Counted from the stretch's first letter, positions 1 through 9,029 are shown. The stretch: DNA of 64,000 nucleotides from CAVVUC01 sp963751395 (GCA_963751395.1 CAVVUC010000002.1:868001-932000), one strand, 5' to 3'. A program made the numbers and translations. The notes: a model not told the origin generated them from the sequence alone.

Positions 1-714
1 GTCGGAGGTGGCGACGATGACGATGGAGCGCGACATGCCCTCCTTGCCCAGGTCCTTCTCGATGAACTCGCGCAGCTCGCGTCCGCGCTCGCCGACGAGC
101 GCGATCACGTTGACGTCCGATTCTGCGCCGCGAGCCATCATTCCAAGCAGGGTTGATTTTCCGACGCCGCTGCCCGCAAAGATTCCCATTCGCTGTCCGC
201 GCCCGATCGGAGTGAAGACGTCGATGGCCTTTACGCCCGTCTGGAACGCCTCGCGGATGCGCTGGCGCTTGAGCGGGTTTGGTGGAGAATTCCGGAGCGA
301 GTCGGTGTGCTCGGCGGGAAGGGGACCGAGATCGTCCACCGGCTGGCCGAGCCCGTCGATCACACGCCCGATCAAGCCGCGCCCGACTGGAACCGTCGCG
401 GCGTGGGCCGAGGCGACGACTTCGCAGCCAGGATGAATGCTGTGCATGTCGCCCAGCGGCATCAGCAGGATGCGATGATCGCGGAACCCGACGACCTCGG
501 CGTGAACCGCAAGATCGCCGCGTTCGGACTGGATGCGGCACACGTCTCCGAGCGCCACGTCCGGCCCGTCCGACTCGATGACGAGACCCGTGACCTGCGC
601 CACGCGCCCGAGCTTTTCCACCGGGCGAACGCTCTGGATGCGTTTGCGGAAGCGATCTGCCAGGTCAACGATTGGAGCGTCCTGCTCCTCTTTCCGGTGC
701 AGTGCGGCGCTCAT
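1..714 (-). CDS. fliI: Flagellum-specific ATPase FliI (N-terminal part; runs off left edge)
   Basis: Export-gate ATPase that energises type III secretion of flagellar subunits from the cytoplasmic face of the basal body. About 238 N-terminal residues are in the window: the beta-barrel domain, a stretch with GRGLIGRVIDGLGQPVD, and the Walker A motif GSGVGKS near residue 183, all typical of FliI/YscN and F1-beta relatives. The ATG at 714 overlaps the fliH stop in an ATGA, which fixes the start. It is the last visible gene of the flgB-to-fliI operon. Walker B and the C-terminal domain lie outside the window. Confidence 0.95.
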   Translation of the reverse strand, partial: MSAALHRKEEQDAPIVDLADRFRKRIQSVRPVEKLGRVAQVTGLVIESDGPDVALGDVCRIQSERGDLAVHAEVVGFRDHRILLMPLGDMHSIHPGCEVVASAHAATVPVGRGLIGRVIDGLGQPVDDLGPLPAEHTDSLRNSPPNPLKRQRIREAFQTGVKAIDVFTPIGRGQRMGIFAGSGVGKSTLLGMMARGAESDVNVIALVGERGRELREFIEKDLGKEGMSRSIVIVATSD

Positions 715-1286
715 TGCAGCATCGCCTCCATGGTTTTCAATTTGGTCGATAGGCGGCCGTCAATCGTGCCGAAGAGGCTGCGAACCACGCAGTCGCCGGG
801 ATTCAAGTCGGGATCGGCGTTGAAACAAATTCCCGGATATTTGCTCCGGAACGATGCTTCATTGGAACCGATCAACCGCAGATCGTGCTCGCTTAGGGCC
901 ACCTCGAGCGCGCCGGGTCCGGGATGAATCTCCGTGAGCAGGTCGTTCACGATGCGCACGACGAGATCGCCGTCGATTTCAACACCAGCGATGATTCGGC
1001 GGAGCGCTTCCATCGTGAGATTCGGCAGCGCCTGGCTGAGCTGGGTAATGAGTGTTTCGTGATGGCCGTCGATCGCTGCGAAAGTTTTCTGCTGGAGATG
1101 GAGAACGTCTTCACGTTGATCGAGCAGTTGCCGTTGGAGCAGCATCGAGGCCTCCTCGAATCCGCGCTGGTAGCCCTCTTTGCGCGCGGCTTCCACTTGT
1201 TCACGAGTCGCACCGTGCGTGTCAGGTTTCGAACAGCTAACCGCTCGCGGCGGGAACGGGAACTTGATGGCCCTCGACTCAAACAT
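711..1286 (-). CDS. fliH: Flagellar assembly protein FliH
   Basis: Stator-like regulator that binds FliI and docks it to the export gate. The 191-residue protein has the FliH layout: a variable N-terminus, a long Gln/Glu-rich helix (about residues 30-75, including EGYQRGFEEASMLLQRQLL), and a C-terminal domain with the PDPDLNPGDCVV-type stretch seen in FliH/HrpE. It overlaps fliG by 8 bases and fliI by 4, so all three are translationally coupled. FliH is poorly conserved; the assignment rests on position between fliG and fliI as well as on domain pattern. Confidence 0.9.
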   Translation of the reverse strand: MFESRAIKFPFPPRAVSCSKPDTHGATREQVEAARKEGYQRGFEEASMLLQRQLLDQREDVLHLQQKTFAAIDGHHETLITQLSQALPNLTMEALRRIIAGVEIDGDLVVRIVNDLLTEIHPGPGALEVALSEHDLRLIGSNEASFRSKYPGICFNADPDLNPGDCVVRSLFGTIDGRLSTKLKTMEAMLQ

Positions 1287-2292
1287 TCTCGGCGCCTCCT
1301 CCGTCGAAAGTGATTTCCTCGGCCTCTTCGAGTCTGCGGACGACTTGGATGACCCGGTCCTGCGCGGCTTCGATCTCGCGTGGCTTTTTCGACGCCATCA
1401 TCTGAATTTCTTCCTTCAAACTTTCGGCGGCGCGCTTCGAGACCGCCTTCAGGACGGCTTCGACCAGCGCCGGCTTTGATCCCTTCAGCGCGAGGGCGAG
1501 GTCGTTCATGTCCACCTCGCGCATGACACGCTGCATGTCGCCCGCTTCCAGTTGAACCAGATCGTCGAAGCTGAATACTTCCTTGCGGATTTGCGCGCCG
1601 AGCGGGGCGTTGCGTTCCTCCATCCGGGTCAGCAGCGTCTTGCGCGTTTCCTTGTCGAGCGCGTTGAGGAGACCGGCGACGGTTTTTACTCCGCCGCTGC
1701 GATGCACGACCTGCTGGAGCGAGTTCTTGTCGAAACGACTGTTCAGGTTCTTGGCAATCTTTCCGACGACATCGCGCGAAGTCGCCTCCATTTCGCCGAG
1801 TCGCTCGACAACATCTTCGCGCAGTTCCGGTGCGAGCATTGCCACGATCTCCGCAGCCTTGGCAGCGTCCATGTAGGAAAGCACGAATGCGATGGTTTGC
1901 GGTTGCTCGGACTTGATGAGGTTCAGCACCTGCCGGCTTTCCATCTGCCGGATCTCCTCGCCGGCCTCGAACGTGGGCGTCGGTGCAAAGCGCTTCAGAA
2001 TGCTCGATGCCGTGTAGTCGCCCTTGGCTTTTCCGAGCGCCGCCTGCGCGTAAGACACGCCGCCGAGAATCGACTTCACGCCGCCCGTCACGAGGCCCCC
2101 GAATTCGATCAGCAGCTTTCTTTGGATGTTTTGATCGATGAAATCGAGGTGCGCCATCTCGCGGCAGATCAACTCGAGCTGCGACGTTTCAAACTGCTTC
2201 ATCACCTCGGCAGCGGTGTCCGGGCCGATGATGATGAGAAAGGCCGCGATCTTCTGGATCTTGGTGAACTGGCTGTAGTCTTGAGCGGCCAT
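1279..2292 (-). CDS. fliG: Flagellar motor switch protein FliG
   Basis: Rotor protein that links FliF to the C-ring and takes torque from the stators. The 337-residue length is normal for the family. The N-terminal domain (IQKIAAFLIIIGPDTAAEVM), a middle armadillo region with SEQPQTIAFVLSYM, and a C-terminal charged helix segment (DLVQLEAGDMQRVMREVDM) are visible. The C-terminus carries an extra acidic tail (EEAEEITFDGGGAENV). The start ATG shares one base with the fliF stop (TGATG), so the pair is coupled. It implies a functional rotary flagellum in this organism. Confidence 0.96.
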   Translation of the reverse strand: MAAQDYSQFTKIQKIAAFLIIIGPDTAAEVMKQFETSQLELICREMAHLDFIDQNIQRKLLIEFGGLVTGGVKSILGGVSYAQAALGKAKGDYTASSILKRFAPTPTFEAGEEIRQMESRQVLNLIKSEQPQTIAFVLSYMDAAKAAEIVAMLAPELREDVVERLGEMEATSRDVVGKIAKNLNSRFDKNSLQQVVHRSGGVKTVAGLLNALDKETRKTLLTRMEERNAPLGAQIRKEVFSFDDLVQLEAGDMQRVMREVDMNDLALALKGSKPALVEAVLKAVSKRAAESLKEEIQMMASKKPREIEAAQDRVIQVVRRLEEAEEITFDGGGAENV

Positions 2293-3827
2293 CAGGATTT
2301 TTCAGCGGGGGCTGCCATCCATCCCCGCAACGCCGCGCCCACGTTGGCTGGCTTTTGGCGGATGAGATCGTTGAGCATTTCAGGCGAGATGTCGGCGTTG
2401 CCGGACGAACCTTCCGAGAGGGCGAGTCCATTGGCGTCGAGAATTTCGAGGGGGATCTCATCGGGCTTCACGCGCTTCAGGAGCCGGAGGAAAATCAGGA
2501 TGACCGCGCCGGCAACGAGAAGCGCGACAACACTGCGAACGAGATCCTGGTTGTTGTAGAGCATGTCGGTGACGGCAGGTTTGGCAGCGGCGGGCTGCGC
2601 CTCAAACGCGACTTCTTCCAGCGATACGCTGCGATCGAGTTCCTGCGCGGTTTGTGTTTTGATGCCAAGCGCGTTCACGACCATCTTGCGCAACGATTCG
2701 AGTTCCTGCGGGGTGCGCGGCTGGGCCTTGGCCGCAACGAACACCGCCGCCGAAACCCGCGCGATGCCGCCCGGATTTTTCACCGAGTTGGTTGTCGTGC
2801 GATTGATCTCATAAGAGTTGGTCTTGTTCTTGCGGACCTGCTCGCTGTTCTTGCCGTTCGCCTTCGCCTGGTCGGGAGAGTTGTTCGGAATGTTGGCCGC
2901 GACGCCCACCGGGCCGGTTCCTTCAGTTTCTTTCGTGTTGGTCGTGTCCTCGGTGGACGTTTCGGTGCGGATGACCTGGCCTTCGGGGTCGTATTTCTCC
3001 TCGACCGTTGTCGAACTGTTCGCGTCGATCTCGGCGGACACACGCACCACGGCGTTGCCGGGACCGAGCACCTTCGCGAGCATCGTTTCCACTTTGCCGG
3101 AGAAATAATCCTCCACGCTTTTTCGATATTTCATCTGGCTCGACGCTGCGCCGAGCGTCGGGTCGTCTTTCAAATTTTCCGTGAGCACCGCGCCGTGACT
3201 GTCCACGACGGCGACGTCGTTTGGATTCAATCCTTCGACTGAATTGGCGACAAGGAACCGGATCGAATTCACCGCCTCCTGATTGAGCGCGCCGAATCCC
3301 TGATCGATGAAAACAGAGGCCGTCGGCTTCGCTTTCGTGTCGGAAAAGAGCAGCCGGTTCTCCGGCATCACGATCATCACCCGCGCCGAGCGCACGCCTT
3401 TGAGCTGCGAGATCGTTCTGCCAAGTTCCCCCTGCAGGGCGCGGAGATAATTCGTCCGCTGAACGAAATCGCTGATGCCGAAATTCGTGCGGTCAAAGAT
3501 CTCGAACCCGATGCCATCGCCGGAAGGAATGCCCTTGGACGCGAGATGCATCCGGAGTTTGTGAACCTGATCGCCCGGCACATAAACGGAGGTTCCACCC
3601 GAGCCGAGTTCGTATTTCACACTTTGCTCCTGCACGGCGGCGACCACCTCGGAGATTTCCTTGTCGCTCAGCCGGCCATAGAGCAATTGCATCTGCGGAC
3701 GGCCCGACCACACGACCAATGCCGCCATTCCCGCGATCACGCCGACGATGGCCACGGCCATGGTCACGCGCTGGTTGATGCCGAGCTGGCCCCAGAGTTT
3801 GGCTATCTGTTGAACAAAGTTTTTCAT
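2292..3827 (-). CDS. fliF: Flagellar MS-ring protein FliF
   Basis: Forms the membrane-embedded MS ring on which the basal body is assembled. The 511-residue protein has two membrane spans (about residues 21-42 and 430-452) bracketing a large periplasmic region with the YscJ/FliF ring-building motifs, for example LQGELGRTISQLKGVRSARV and a Pro/Asn-rich linker near residue 300. The C-terminal cytoplasmic tail, which should bind FliG, follows the second span. It is a little shorter than enterobacterial FliF. It sits 26 bases downstream of fliE and shares one base with fliG. Confidence 0.96.
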   Translation of the reverse strand: MKNFVQQIAKLWGQLGINQRVTMAVAIVGVIAGMAALVVWSGRPQMQLLYGRLSDKEISEVVAAVQEQSVKYELGSGGTSVYVPGDQVHKLRMHLASKGIPSGDGIGFEIFDRTNFGISDFVQRTNYLRALQGELGRTISQLKGVRSARVMIVMPENRLLFSDTKAKPTASVFIDQGFGALNQEAVNSIRFLVANSVEGLNPNDVAVVDSHGAVLTENLKDDPTLGAASSQMKYRKSVEDYFSGKVETMLAKVLGPGNAVVRVSAEIDANSSTTVEEKYDPEGQVIRTETSTEDTTNTKETEGTGPVGVAANIPNNSPDQAKANGKNSEQVRKNKTNSYEINRTTTNSVKNPGGIARVSAAVFVAAKAQPRTPQELESLRKMVVNALGIKTQTAQELDRSVSLEEVAFEAQPAAAKPAVTDMLYNNQDLVRSVVALLVAGAVILIFLRLLKRVKPDEIPLEILDANGLALSEGSSGNADISPEMLNDLIRQKPANVGAALRGWMAAPAEKS

Positions 3828-3853
3828 TTAGGTGCTGCCTTGCTTCTCCCGCC

Positions 3854-4240
3854 TCAAATCTGCATCCGCATCAGCTCCTGATACGACTCGACGAGCTTGT
3901 TGCGGACTTCGACCATCAGCGAAAAGGCGACACTGGCTTCCTGAACGGCGATCACCGCCTGGTGGACATTGTTCGTCTCGCCGGTGATCAGTTTGCCCTG
4001 CTCGACGCTGGCGGCGTTCATTTTCGCGTTCACTTCCTGAACCGCGCCATCGAGCATTTTTGAAAAGGACGCCGGCTGTGCGTTGGATGCCAGCTTCGGA
4101 GTCTCAGCCGGGTTGAGCGCGCCGCTCTTTGCAAGTTCGCCGGCACCTTCCGTGGCGCGGCTGCGCGAGGCCCGCATGGTTTCGAGCCAGGTGCCGAATG
4201 AGGCCGGAGTGTTTGCGGAGCTGATGTTCGTGATTGCCAT
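3854..4240 (-). CDS. fliE: Flagellar hook-basal body protein FliE
   Basis: Junction protein between the MS ring and the proximal rod. The 128-residue protein ends with the family signature: VAFSLMVEVRNKLVESYQEL followed by MMRMQI-like residues, preceded by the QAVIAVQEASVAF helix. The N-terminal 60 residues are Ala/Ser-rich and variable, as expected. It lies 6 bases after flgC and 26 bases before fliF, in the flgBC-fliEFG order found in many phyla. No signal peptide is present, consistent with export through the flagellar type III apparatus. Confidence 0.93.
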   Translation of the reverse strand: MAITNISSANTPASFGTWLETMRASRSRATEGAGELAKSGALNPAETPKLASNAQPASFSKMLDGAVQEVNAKMNAASVEQGKLITGETNNVHQAVIAVQEASVAFSLMVEVRNKLVESYQELMRMQI

Positions 4241-4246
4241 GAGCGT

Positions 4247-4648
4247 CTATTTTCCGATGGAGAGTGCCTTGGCCGCCATCTGCTTGGCGTTTCGGATGAC
4301 GGACAGGTTCGCCTCGTAGGCATGCGAGGAGGTCATCAGATCGACCATTTCATTCGCGAGGTTCACGTTCGGCATTTGCACCATGCCGTTCTTGTCGGCG
4401 TCGGGATGATTCGGGTTGTAAACCACTTCACCCGGCGCGCGGTCGTTTGCGATCTGGGTGATGCTGACACCCGCCTTGCCGGTGGAGTCCAGAACGGATT
4501 CGAACGAGACGACCTTGCGCTTGTAAGCCTTTCCATCGACGTCCCGCGTGGTGTGGGCGTTCGCGATGTTCTGCGCGACAACTTCCATGCGCATTTTCTC
4601 CGCGTTCAGCGCGCTTGCAGTGATATCAACTCCGGAAAGCAGGTTCAT
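4247..4648 (-). CDS. flgC: Flagellar basal-body rod protein FlgC
   Basis: Proximal rod subunit. The 133-residue length is typical. The N-terminal flagellar-rod motif (SALNAEKMRMEVVAQNIANA) and the C-terminal motif (VNLANEMVDLMTSSHAYEAN) are both clear; together they form the coiled-coil termini shared by axial proteins. It is 8 bases downstream of flgB and 6 bases upstream of fliE. It is secreted by the flagellar export system, so the lack of a signal peptide is expected. Confidence 0.96.
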   Translation of the reverse strand: MNLLSGVDITASALNAEKMRMEVVAQNIANAHTTRDVDGKAYKRKVVSFESVLDSTGKAGVSITQIANDRAPGEVVYNPNHPDADKNGMVQMPNVNLANEMVDLMTSSHAYEANLSVIRNAKQMAAKALSIGK

Positions 4649-4656
4649 GTGTTGGA

Positions 4657-5034
4657 CTAGACGGTGCGGCCGGTGATGGCGATTTTGAGTTGCTTGAGAG
4701 AGCCGCTCACGAAGTCGGTGAGCGCGTCGTATTGAAGCGAGTTGCCGCTCATCGCGAGGAGTTCCTTGTCCAGTTCGACGCTGTTGCCGTCGCGTCGTTT
4801 GCTCGTCGCGTCGGTGTCCTCGGTCAGCGTGGCTGCCGGTGATTGCTGCACGTTCCCCTCGTGGAAGCGGGCTGAAAACTCCTTCGTGAAATCCTTCGAC
4901 ACATCGACGCGCTTGTAGCCGGGGGTTTCGACATTCGCGATGTTGGCGGCCAGCGCTTCGTGCCGGAGTTGTGTCACGTCGAGCATCGCCTTGGAGGCGA
5001 CATAGTTGTTGTTCGAGAAAAGCGCTTCGATCAT
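4657..5034 (-). CDS. flgB: Flagellar basal-body rod protein FlgB
   Basis: Proximal rod subunit and first gene of the flagellar operon in this window. The 125-residue protein contains the rod N-terminal motif LRHEALAANIANVETPGYKR and a C-terminal helix (NSLQYDALTDFVSGSLKQLK). The 190 bases upstream (5035-5224) separate it from an unassigned minus-strand gene and are the likely place for the operon promoter, but I see no convincing sigma-28 or sigma-54 consensus there. Confidence 0.95.
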   Translation of the reverse strand: MIEALFSNNNYVASKAMLDVTQLRHEALAANIANVETPGYKRVDVSKDFTKEFSARFHEGNVQQSPAATLTEDTDATSKRRDGNSVELDKELLAMSGNSLQYDALTDFVSGSLKQLKIAITGRTV

Positions 5035-5224
5035 GACGACTGATTGCTTAGCAGCAGGTATGCCAGTGAGCGGAAGCTCTGCGGCGAAAGACCTGGGGAG
5101 AAGGGCGGAACACGAGGCATGATGTCATAGGCGAATTTTTCCTGGTTCCTCATTCTGGTTGTTGCCCTTGCCCGCGGCAGTTGTTGCCGGGAAGGAATTG
5201 CCGCGAGTTTTCGAGAGAATGCTG

Positions 5225-5656
5225 TTACGAAACGACGCGCCGGGATGTCAGACCGACGGCGAACCCGCCGCCTTGATTCACCGCAGATGCAAGCTGCTGG
5301 ACGAGCGCCTTGCTTTGCGCGTCGAGCACGAGCGTTTCCTTTGCGCCATTGGGCAGGACTCTCGATAGCTGGCCGTCGGACGAAATCGAGAACGTCATCT
5401 GCTGGCCGGGCAGCGTGCCGGCGAGCGCGGCTTGCACTTCGGGAAGTGCTTCGAGCCTTTGTTTAGAAGCGTCCGCTGTGAGCGGGGTGGCGAGCCGGGC
5501 GTTCACTTGCGCGGCGAGACTCGAAGCCGTCTTGTCGAGCATCGCTTGGAAATCAACCTGGTTCTGGGTTGGCGCGGTCGCCTGCGGGCGTCGGGTCAGG
5601 TTTTGAAGAACTGTGTCCGCGAGCGAGGCAAGTCCGGTAGCAAGAATGGGAGCCAT
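5225..5656 (-). CDS. Hypothetical protein upstream of the flagellar operon
   Basis: I do not recognise a family. The ATG at 5656 gives 143 residues; an upstream in-frame ATG at 5743 would add 29 residues of unlikely composition. The protein is Ala/Gln/Leu-rich, starts MAPILATGLASLADTVLQNL, and has a middle segment (QMTFSISSDGQLSRVLPNG) that looks like a short beta-hairpin followed by a C-terminal helix. No signal peptide or clear membrane span is seen. It is co-oriented with flgB and 190 bases upstream of it, so it may be an accessory axial or hook-length protein, but that is only inferred from position. Confidence 0.55.
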   Translation of the reverse strand: MAPILATGLASLADTVLQNLTRRPQATAPTQNQVDFQAMLDKTASSLAAQVNARLATPLTADASKQRLEALPEVQAALAGTLPGQQMTFSISSDGQLSRVLPNGAKETLVLDAQSKALVQQLASAVNQGGGFAVGLTSRRVVS

Positions 5657-5826
5657 AATGCCTGCGGTGCAAAGCAGCGGATGTGCCAGCAGGCAAAACC
5701 GGAAAGCGGAAACCGGCTGGCGGAAAGCTCGAGAAACTCGCAACTGTCTCTCAAAGAGCCGCCTTCCAGCTCAGGTGCAAGACGGGGAGCGAAGAATATT
5801 TTTGCCTTTCCGGTTTCCGCTTTCGT

Positions 5827-7599
5827 TCAGTCCAAATTTGCCGAGTGATGCAACCCGGCATAGACACCACCTCTGGCGACGAGTTCCGGACCGGTGCCGA
5901 TCTCGGCGATCTCGCCGTTCTTGAGGACGACGATCTTTTCCATGTCATGCACCGTCGCGATGCGATGCGTGATGATGAGCGTGGTGCGTCCGCGCATGAG
6001 TTCCTTCATCGTCTCCATGATTGCGGCTTCGGTCGTCGGGTCGAGCGCGCTGGTCGGTTCGTCGAGCAACAGGATCGGCGCGTTCTTCAAGAACGCCCGC
6101 GCGATGCCGAGGCGCTGGCGCTGGCCGACGCTCAAGTGGCTGCCTCGTTCGCCGACCTGGGATTTGTAGCCGTCCGGGATTTGCATGATGAAGTCGTGTG
6201 CCTGTGCGCGCTTCGCCGCTTCGATGATTTCCTCCTCGGTGGCGTCGGGCCGGCCATACGCGATGTTCTCGCGGATCGTCGTGGAAAAAAGCAGCGTGTC
6301 CTGGAGAACGATGCTGATCTGATTGCGCAGCGATTTCTTTGTGACCTGGCGCAAGTCCACTCCGTCGAGCAGCACACGTCCACCGGTCGGATCGTAAAAG
6401 CGCGGGACGAGTGAAAGCAGCGTGCTCTTGCCCGCGCCGGTGCCGCCGACGAATGCGACCGTCTGGCCCGAATCGATGCGGACGTTCACGTTTTTCAAGA
6501 TCGGTCGAGACTTGTCATAGTCGAAGAACAAGTTCTCGAATGCGATTACGCCGCTCGTGGTCGTGAGCGCTTTTGCGTTGGGTGCGTCCGGCACGTCGTC
6601 GGCGCGGTCGAGCACTTCGAAGCAGCGCTGCGCGCCCGCTGCGGCGCCTTCGAGAGCCCAGCCGACCTGCGTGAGCCCCTCGAGCGGCTGGTAGAGTGTG
6701 ACGAGATAGGCCGAGATGGCGATGAGCCCCTTGAGTGTCAGCGTCCCGTCGAGCACGTGCTTGGAGCCGATGAAATACATGGCCGCAGTCGCCATGGCCA
6801 TGAGTGTGCTCACCACGAGCGCGCTTTGCATCGACGTGCCCTGCAGCTTGACGTTCGCCTCCAGACTTCCGCGTGCGCTGGTTTGGAATACCTGCACTTC
6901 GTAGTCCTCGCGACCGAATGCCTGCACCATCTTCACGCTGCTCAAACCTTCCTGTGCGGTCGTGAGCAGATCGCTTTCCCGCTCGGCGATTGTCGTCGAT
7001 TGAGTGCGAATCCGGTTCGCGAACACTCGAAAAGTCGCGATCATCAAGGGCAGGACAATCAGCGACATCAGCGTGAGCTGCCAATCAACCCACCACATCG
7101 CCGCCAGCGTGCTCACGAGGGTAACTGCCGCTTGGAATATAAAAGTCGAGCGGCTGTAAAAAGTCTGGAGCGATTGGGAATCGTACGCGACGCGAAAGCT
7201 GGAGTCGGCGCTGCGCCGCTGGTCGTGAAACATCAGCGGCAGCGCGTGGAGGTAGGCATAGAGTTCAGTGCGAAGACGCAACAGACCTTGCAGGCCGATG
7301 CGTATGTAGATCATCACCGCGATCAGGTTCAGCCATCCGGTGAACAATTGCAGCCCGACGATCAATCCGCAAAGCAGCCCGGTGATTTGCAGAAGGCTCC
7401 AGCCCTCCAGGGTGTGCCCAAGAATCGAAAGGTGGTGCGGACTTTTCCCCGCCGCAGGCAGCACTTCGGCAATGATGTAAGCGAACGGCCACGGTTTGAG
7501 CAGGTTAAATGGAATCAGCGAGAGCGTGAGCACGGTCGCGATCACAGTCTGTCCGAGGTACGGTGTGAAGTATGCGAGCGTGCGGCGGTAAACGGACAT
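5827..7599 (-). CDS. ABC exporter, MsbA/multidrug type (fused permease-ATPase)
   Basis: A half-transporter of 590 residues expected to dimerise in the inner membrane and export lipids or hydrophobic compounds. The first 320 residues carry six membrane spans of the ABC type I exporter fold; the rest is the ATPase with Walker A GGTGAGKST, signature LSVGQRQR, Walker B ILLLDEPTSALD and switch histidine in ITHR. I chose the ATG at 7599 because the 40 residues upstream lack family similarity and read into the palindrome at 7646-7790. The substrate cannot be told from sequence; an MsbA-like lipid flippase is one option. Confidence 0.93.
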   Translation of the reverse strand: MSVYRRTLAYFTPYLGQTVIATVLTLSLIPFNLLKPWPFAYIIAEVLPAAGKSPHHLSILGHTLEGWSLLQITGLLCGLIVGLQLFTGWLNLIAVMIYIRIGLQGLLRLRTELYAYLHALPLMFHDQRRSADSSFRVAYDSQSLQTFYSRSTFIFQAAVTLVSTLAAMWWVDWQLTLMSLIVLPLMIATFRVFANRIRTQSTTIAERESDLLTTAQEGLSSVKMVQAFGREDYEVQVFQTSARGSLEANVKLQGTSMQSALVVSTLMAMATAAMYFIGSKHVLDGTLTLKGLIAISAYLVTLYQPLEGLTQVGWALEGAAAGAQRCFEVLDRADDVPDAPNAKALTTTSGVIAFENLFFDYDKSRPILKNVNVRIDSGQTVAFVGGTGAGKSTLLSLVPRFYDPTGGRVLLDGVDLRQVTKKSLRNQISIVLQDTLLFSTTIRENIAYGRPDATEEEIIEAAKRAQAHDFIMQIPDGYKSQVGERGSHLSVGQRQRLGIARAFLKNAPILLLDEPTSALDPTTEAAIMETMKELMRGRTTLIITHRIATVHDMEKIVVLKNGEIAEIGTGPELVARGGVYAGLHHSANLD

Positions 7600-7645
7600 G
7601 CTGGAATGGAATAGCGAAAGGCGGGTGGAATGCAACGATTCTGGG

Positions 7646-7790
7646 TAGCACAGGCGTCCCGCCTGTTGGCGATGGCGTCCTCGCCATCGCGAACTTTTTG
7701 GACGGTGCGAAACTCTCAAACAATCGGCACACCAAGGAAAGTCCGTTTCGGCGAGGACGCCGAAACCAACAGGCGGGACGCCCGTGCTGG
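7646..7790. repeat. Imperfect inverted repeat (REP-like) upstream of the ABC exporter
   Basis: Left arm 7646-7686 and right arm 7750-7790 are reverse complements over about 40 bases with few mismatches. The core on the left is AGGCGTCCCGCCTGTTGG, followed by GGCGTCCTCGCC; the right arm carries the complement. The 63-base spacer has no gene. It looks like a mobile palindromic intergenic element rather than a terminator, because it lies upstream of the ABC gene and downstream of larB and has no T-run. Confidence 0.75.
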
Positions 7791-7888
7791 CTGGAACTCT
7801 ATCGCGGCGATCCTGTCAATCTTCCGCCTGCGGTGGTTGTGTAACCCTCCTTCGACTACGCTCAGGACGCGCGGAGCGCCCAATCCAC

Positions 7889-8560
7889 CTACTTTGCGTG
7901 AAGCAGACGGTTGATCGTGGCTGCGGCATAGGCCGCGCCGAATCCGTTGTCGATGTTCACCACGGTGACTCCGCTGCCGCAACTGTTCAGCATGCCCAGC
8001 AGCGCGGCGAGTCCGCCGAAGCTCGCTCCGTAGCCGACGCTCGTCGGCACGGCGATGATCGGCTTGCTCACAAGGCCGGCGACGGCGCTTGGCAGCGCGC
8101 CTTCCATTCCGGCGACGACGATGAGGACGTTGCACGCTTCGAGGCGGTCGCGCTCGGCGATCAGGCGATGAATGCCAGCGACACCGACATCGAAGATCGA
8201 GTCCACGCGATTCCCGAAAATCTCGAGCGTCACCACGGCCTCCTGCGCAACCGGCAGATCGCTCGTGCCTGCGCAGAGGACGCCTACGGTGCCATCGACT
8301 TTCGGCAAAGGACGCTCCTCAATCGTGATGCATCGCGCGCGCTCGTGAAATCGTGCCTGGGGAAATTCAGCGGCCACGGCATCGAACTGCTCGACCGTCG
8401 CGCGCGTCCCGAGCAGCACGCCGTCCTCTTGCAGGATTGCGCGGGCGATCGCCACGACATCGGCGGGGTTTTTTCCTCCGCAATAAATCACCTCGGGAAA
8501 TCCGCGCCGGCGCTTGCGATCGGTATCCACGCGAGCGAAGCCCAGATCAACGAACGTCAT
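7889..8560 (-). CDS. larB: LarB-type nickel-pincer cofactor carboxylase/hydrolase
   Basis: LarB carboxylates nicotinic acid adenine dinucleotide in the first step of nickel-pincer nucleotide synthesis, the cofactor of lactate racemase and relatives. The 223-residue protein shows the AIR-carboxylase-like fold: FPEVIYCGGKNPADV, VLCAGTSDLPVAQEA, a VAGMEGALPSAVAGLVSKP stretch and a C-terminal IDNGFGAA motif. larC and larE are not in the window, so the pathway is either completed elsewhere or not carried. It overlaps the upstream acetyltransferase gene by 14 bases, so the two are probably co-translated. Confidence 0.9.
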   Translation of the reverse strand: MTFVDLGFARVDTDRKRRRGFPEVIYCGGKNPADVVAIARAILQEDGVLLGTRATVEQFDAVAAEFPQARFHERARCITIEERPLPKVDGTVGVLCAGTSDLPVAQEAVVTLEIFGNRVDSIFDVGVAGIHRLIAERDRLEACNVLIVVAGMEGALPSAVAGLVSKPIIAVPTSVGYGASFGGLAALLGMLNSCGSGVTVVNIDNGFGAAYAAATINRLLHAK

Positions 8561-9029
8561 TTGACGCGGGCTGGGTTGCCAGGTGGAGGCGCATGGGAAT
8601 CATGTTCGACTCGACGAAAGCGTGCTTCTTGTAAAACGCCTGGGCGGGCGCCTCGAGGCGGTCGGTCAGGAGCGTCATGCGGAGGAATTCCTTCTGGCGG
8701 GCGTATTGGATCGCGTATTCGAGGAGCTGGCTGCCGAAGCCCTGCCGGCGGTGGTCGGCGTGGACGACGAGGTCTTCGAGCAAAATCACGAAGCCGCCCT
8801 CCGCGGTGCTGATGGTGAACAGGAGATTGATCATCCCGTAGATCGTGCCGTTGTGGCGCAGCACAAAGATGCGGCCGCGATTGGGTTGTTCGAGAATCAG
8901 GCGCAGACCGCGCATCTGTTTCGAGCGGTCGGGTTTGAAGTCGCGCTCGTTCGTGAACAGATCGAACAACAGATCGGTGAGCTGGGGCAAATCTTCGAGC
9001 GTGGCCTGTTCTATGATGGTCTTGTCCAT
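8547..9029 (-). CDS. GNAT-family N-acetyltransferase
   Basis: Predicted acetyl-CoA-dependent N-acetyltransferase of 160 residues. The acetyl-CoA pyrophosphate-binding motif appears as ADHRRQGFGSQLLEYAIQYA (about residues 91-110), preceded by a beta-strand ending in LLEDLVV and followed by the C-terminal AQAFYKKHAFVESNMIPM typical of GNAT folds. The acceptor substrate is unknown. Its 3' end overlaps larB by 14 bases; whether this reflects shared function or only compact packing is not clear. Confidence 0.9.
   Translation of the reverse strand: MDKTIIEQATLEDLPQLTDLLFDLFTNERDFKPDRSKQMRGLRLILEQPNRGRIFVLRHNGTIYGMINLLFTISTAEGGFVILLEDLVVHADHRRQGFGSQLLEYAIQYARQKEFLRMTLLTDRLEAPAQAFYKKHAFVESNMIPMRLHLATQPASNDVR

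Noticed and set aside
1552..2559. Plus-strand open frame of 335 codons across fliG/fliF
   Set aside because: No family similarity; it lies opposite two flagellar genes with clear motifs.
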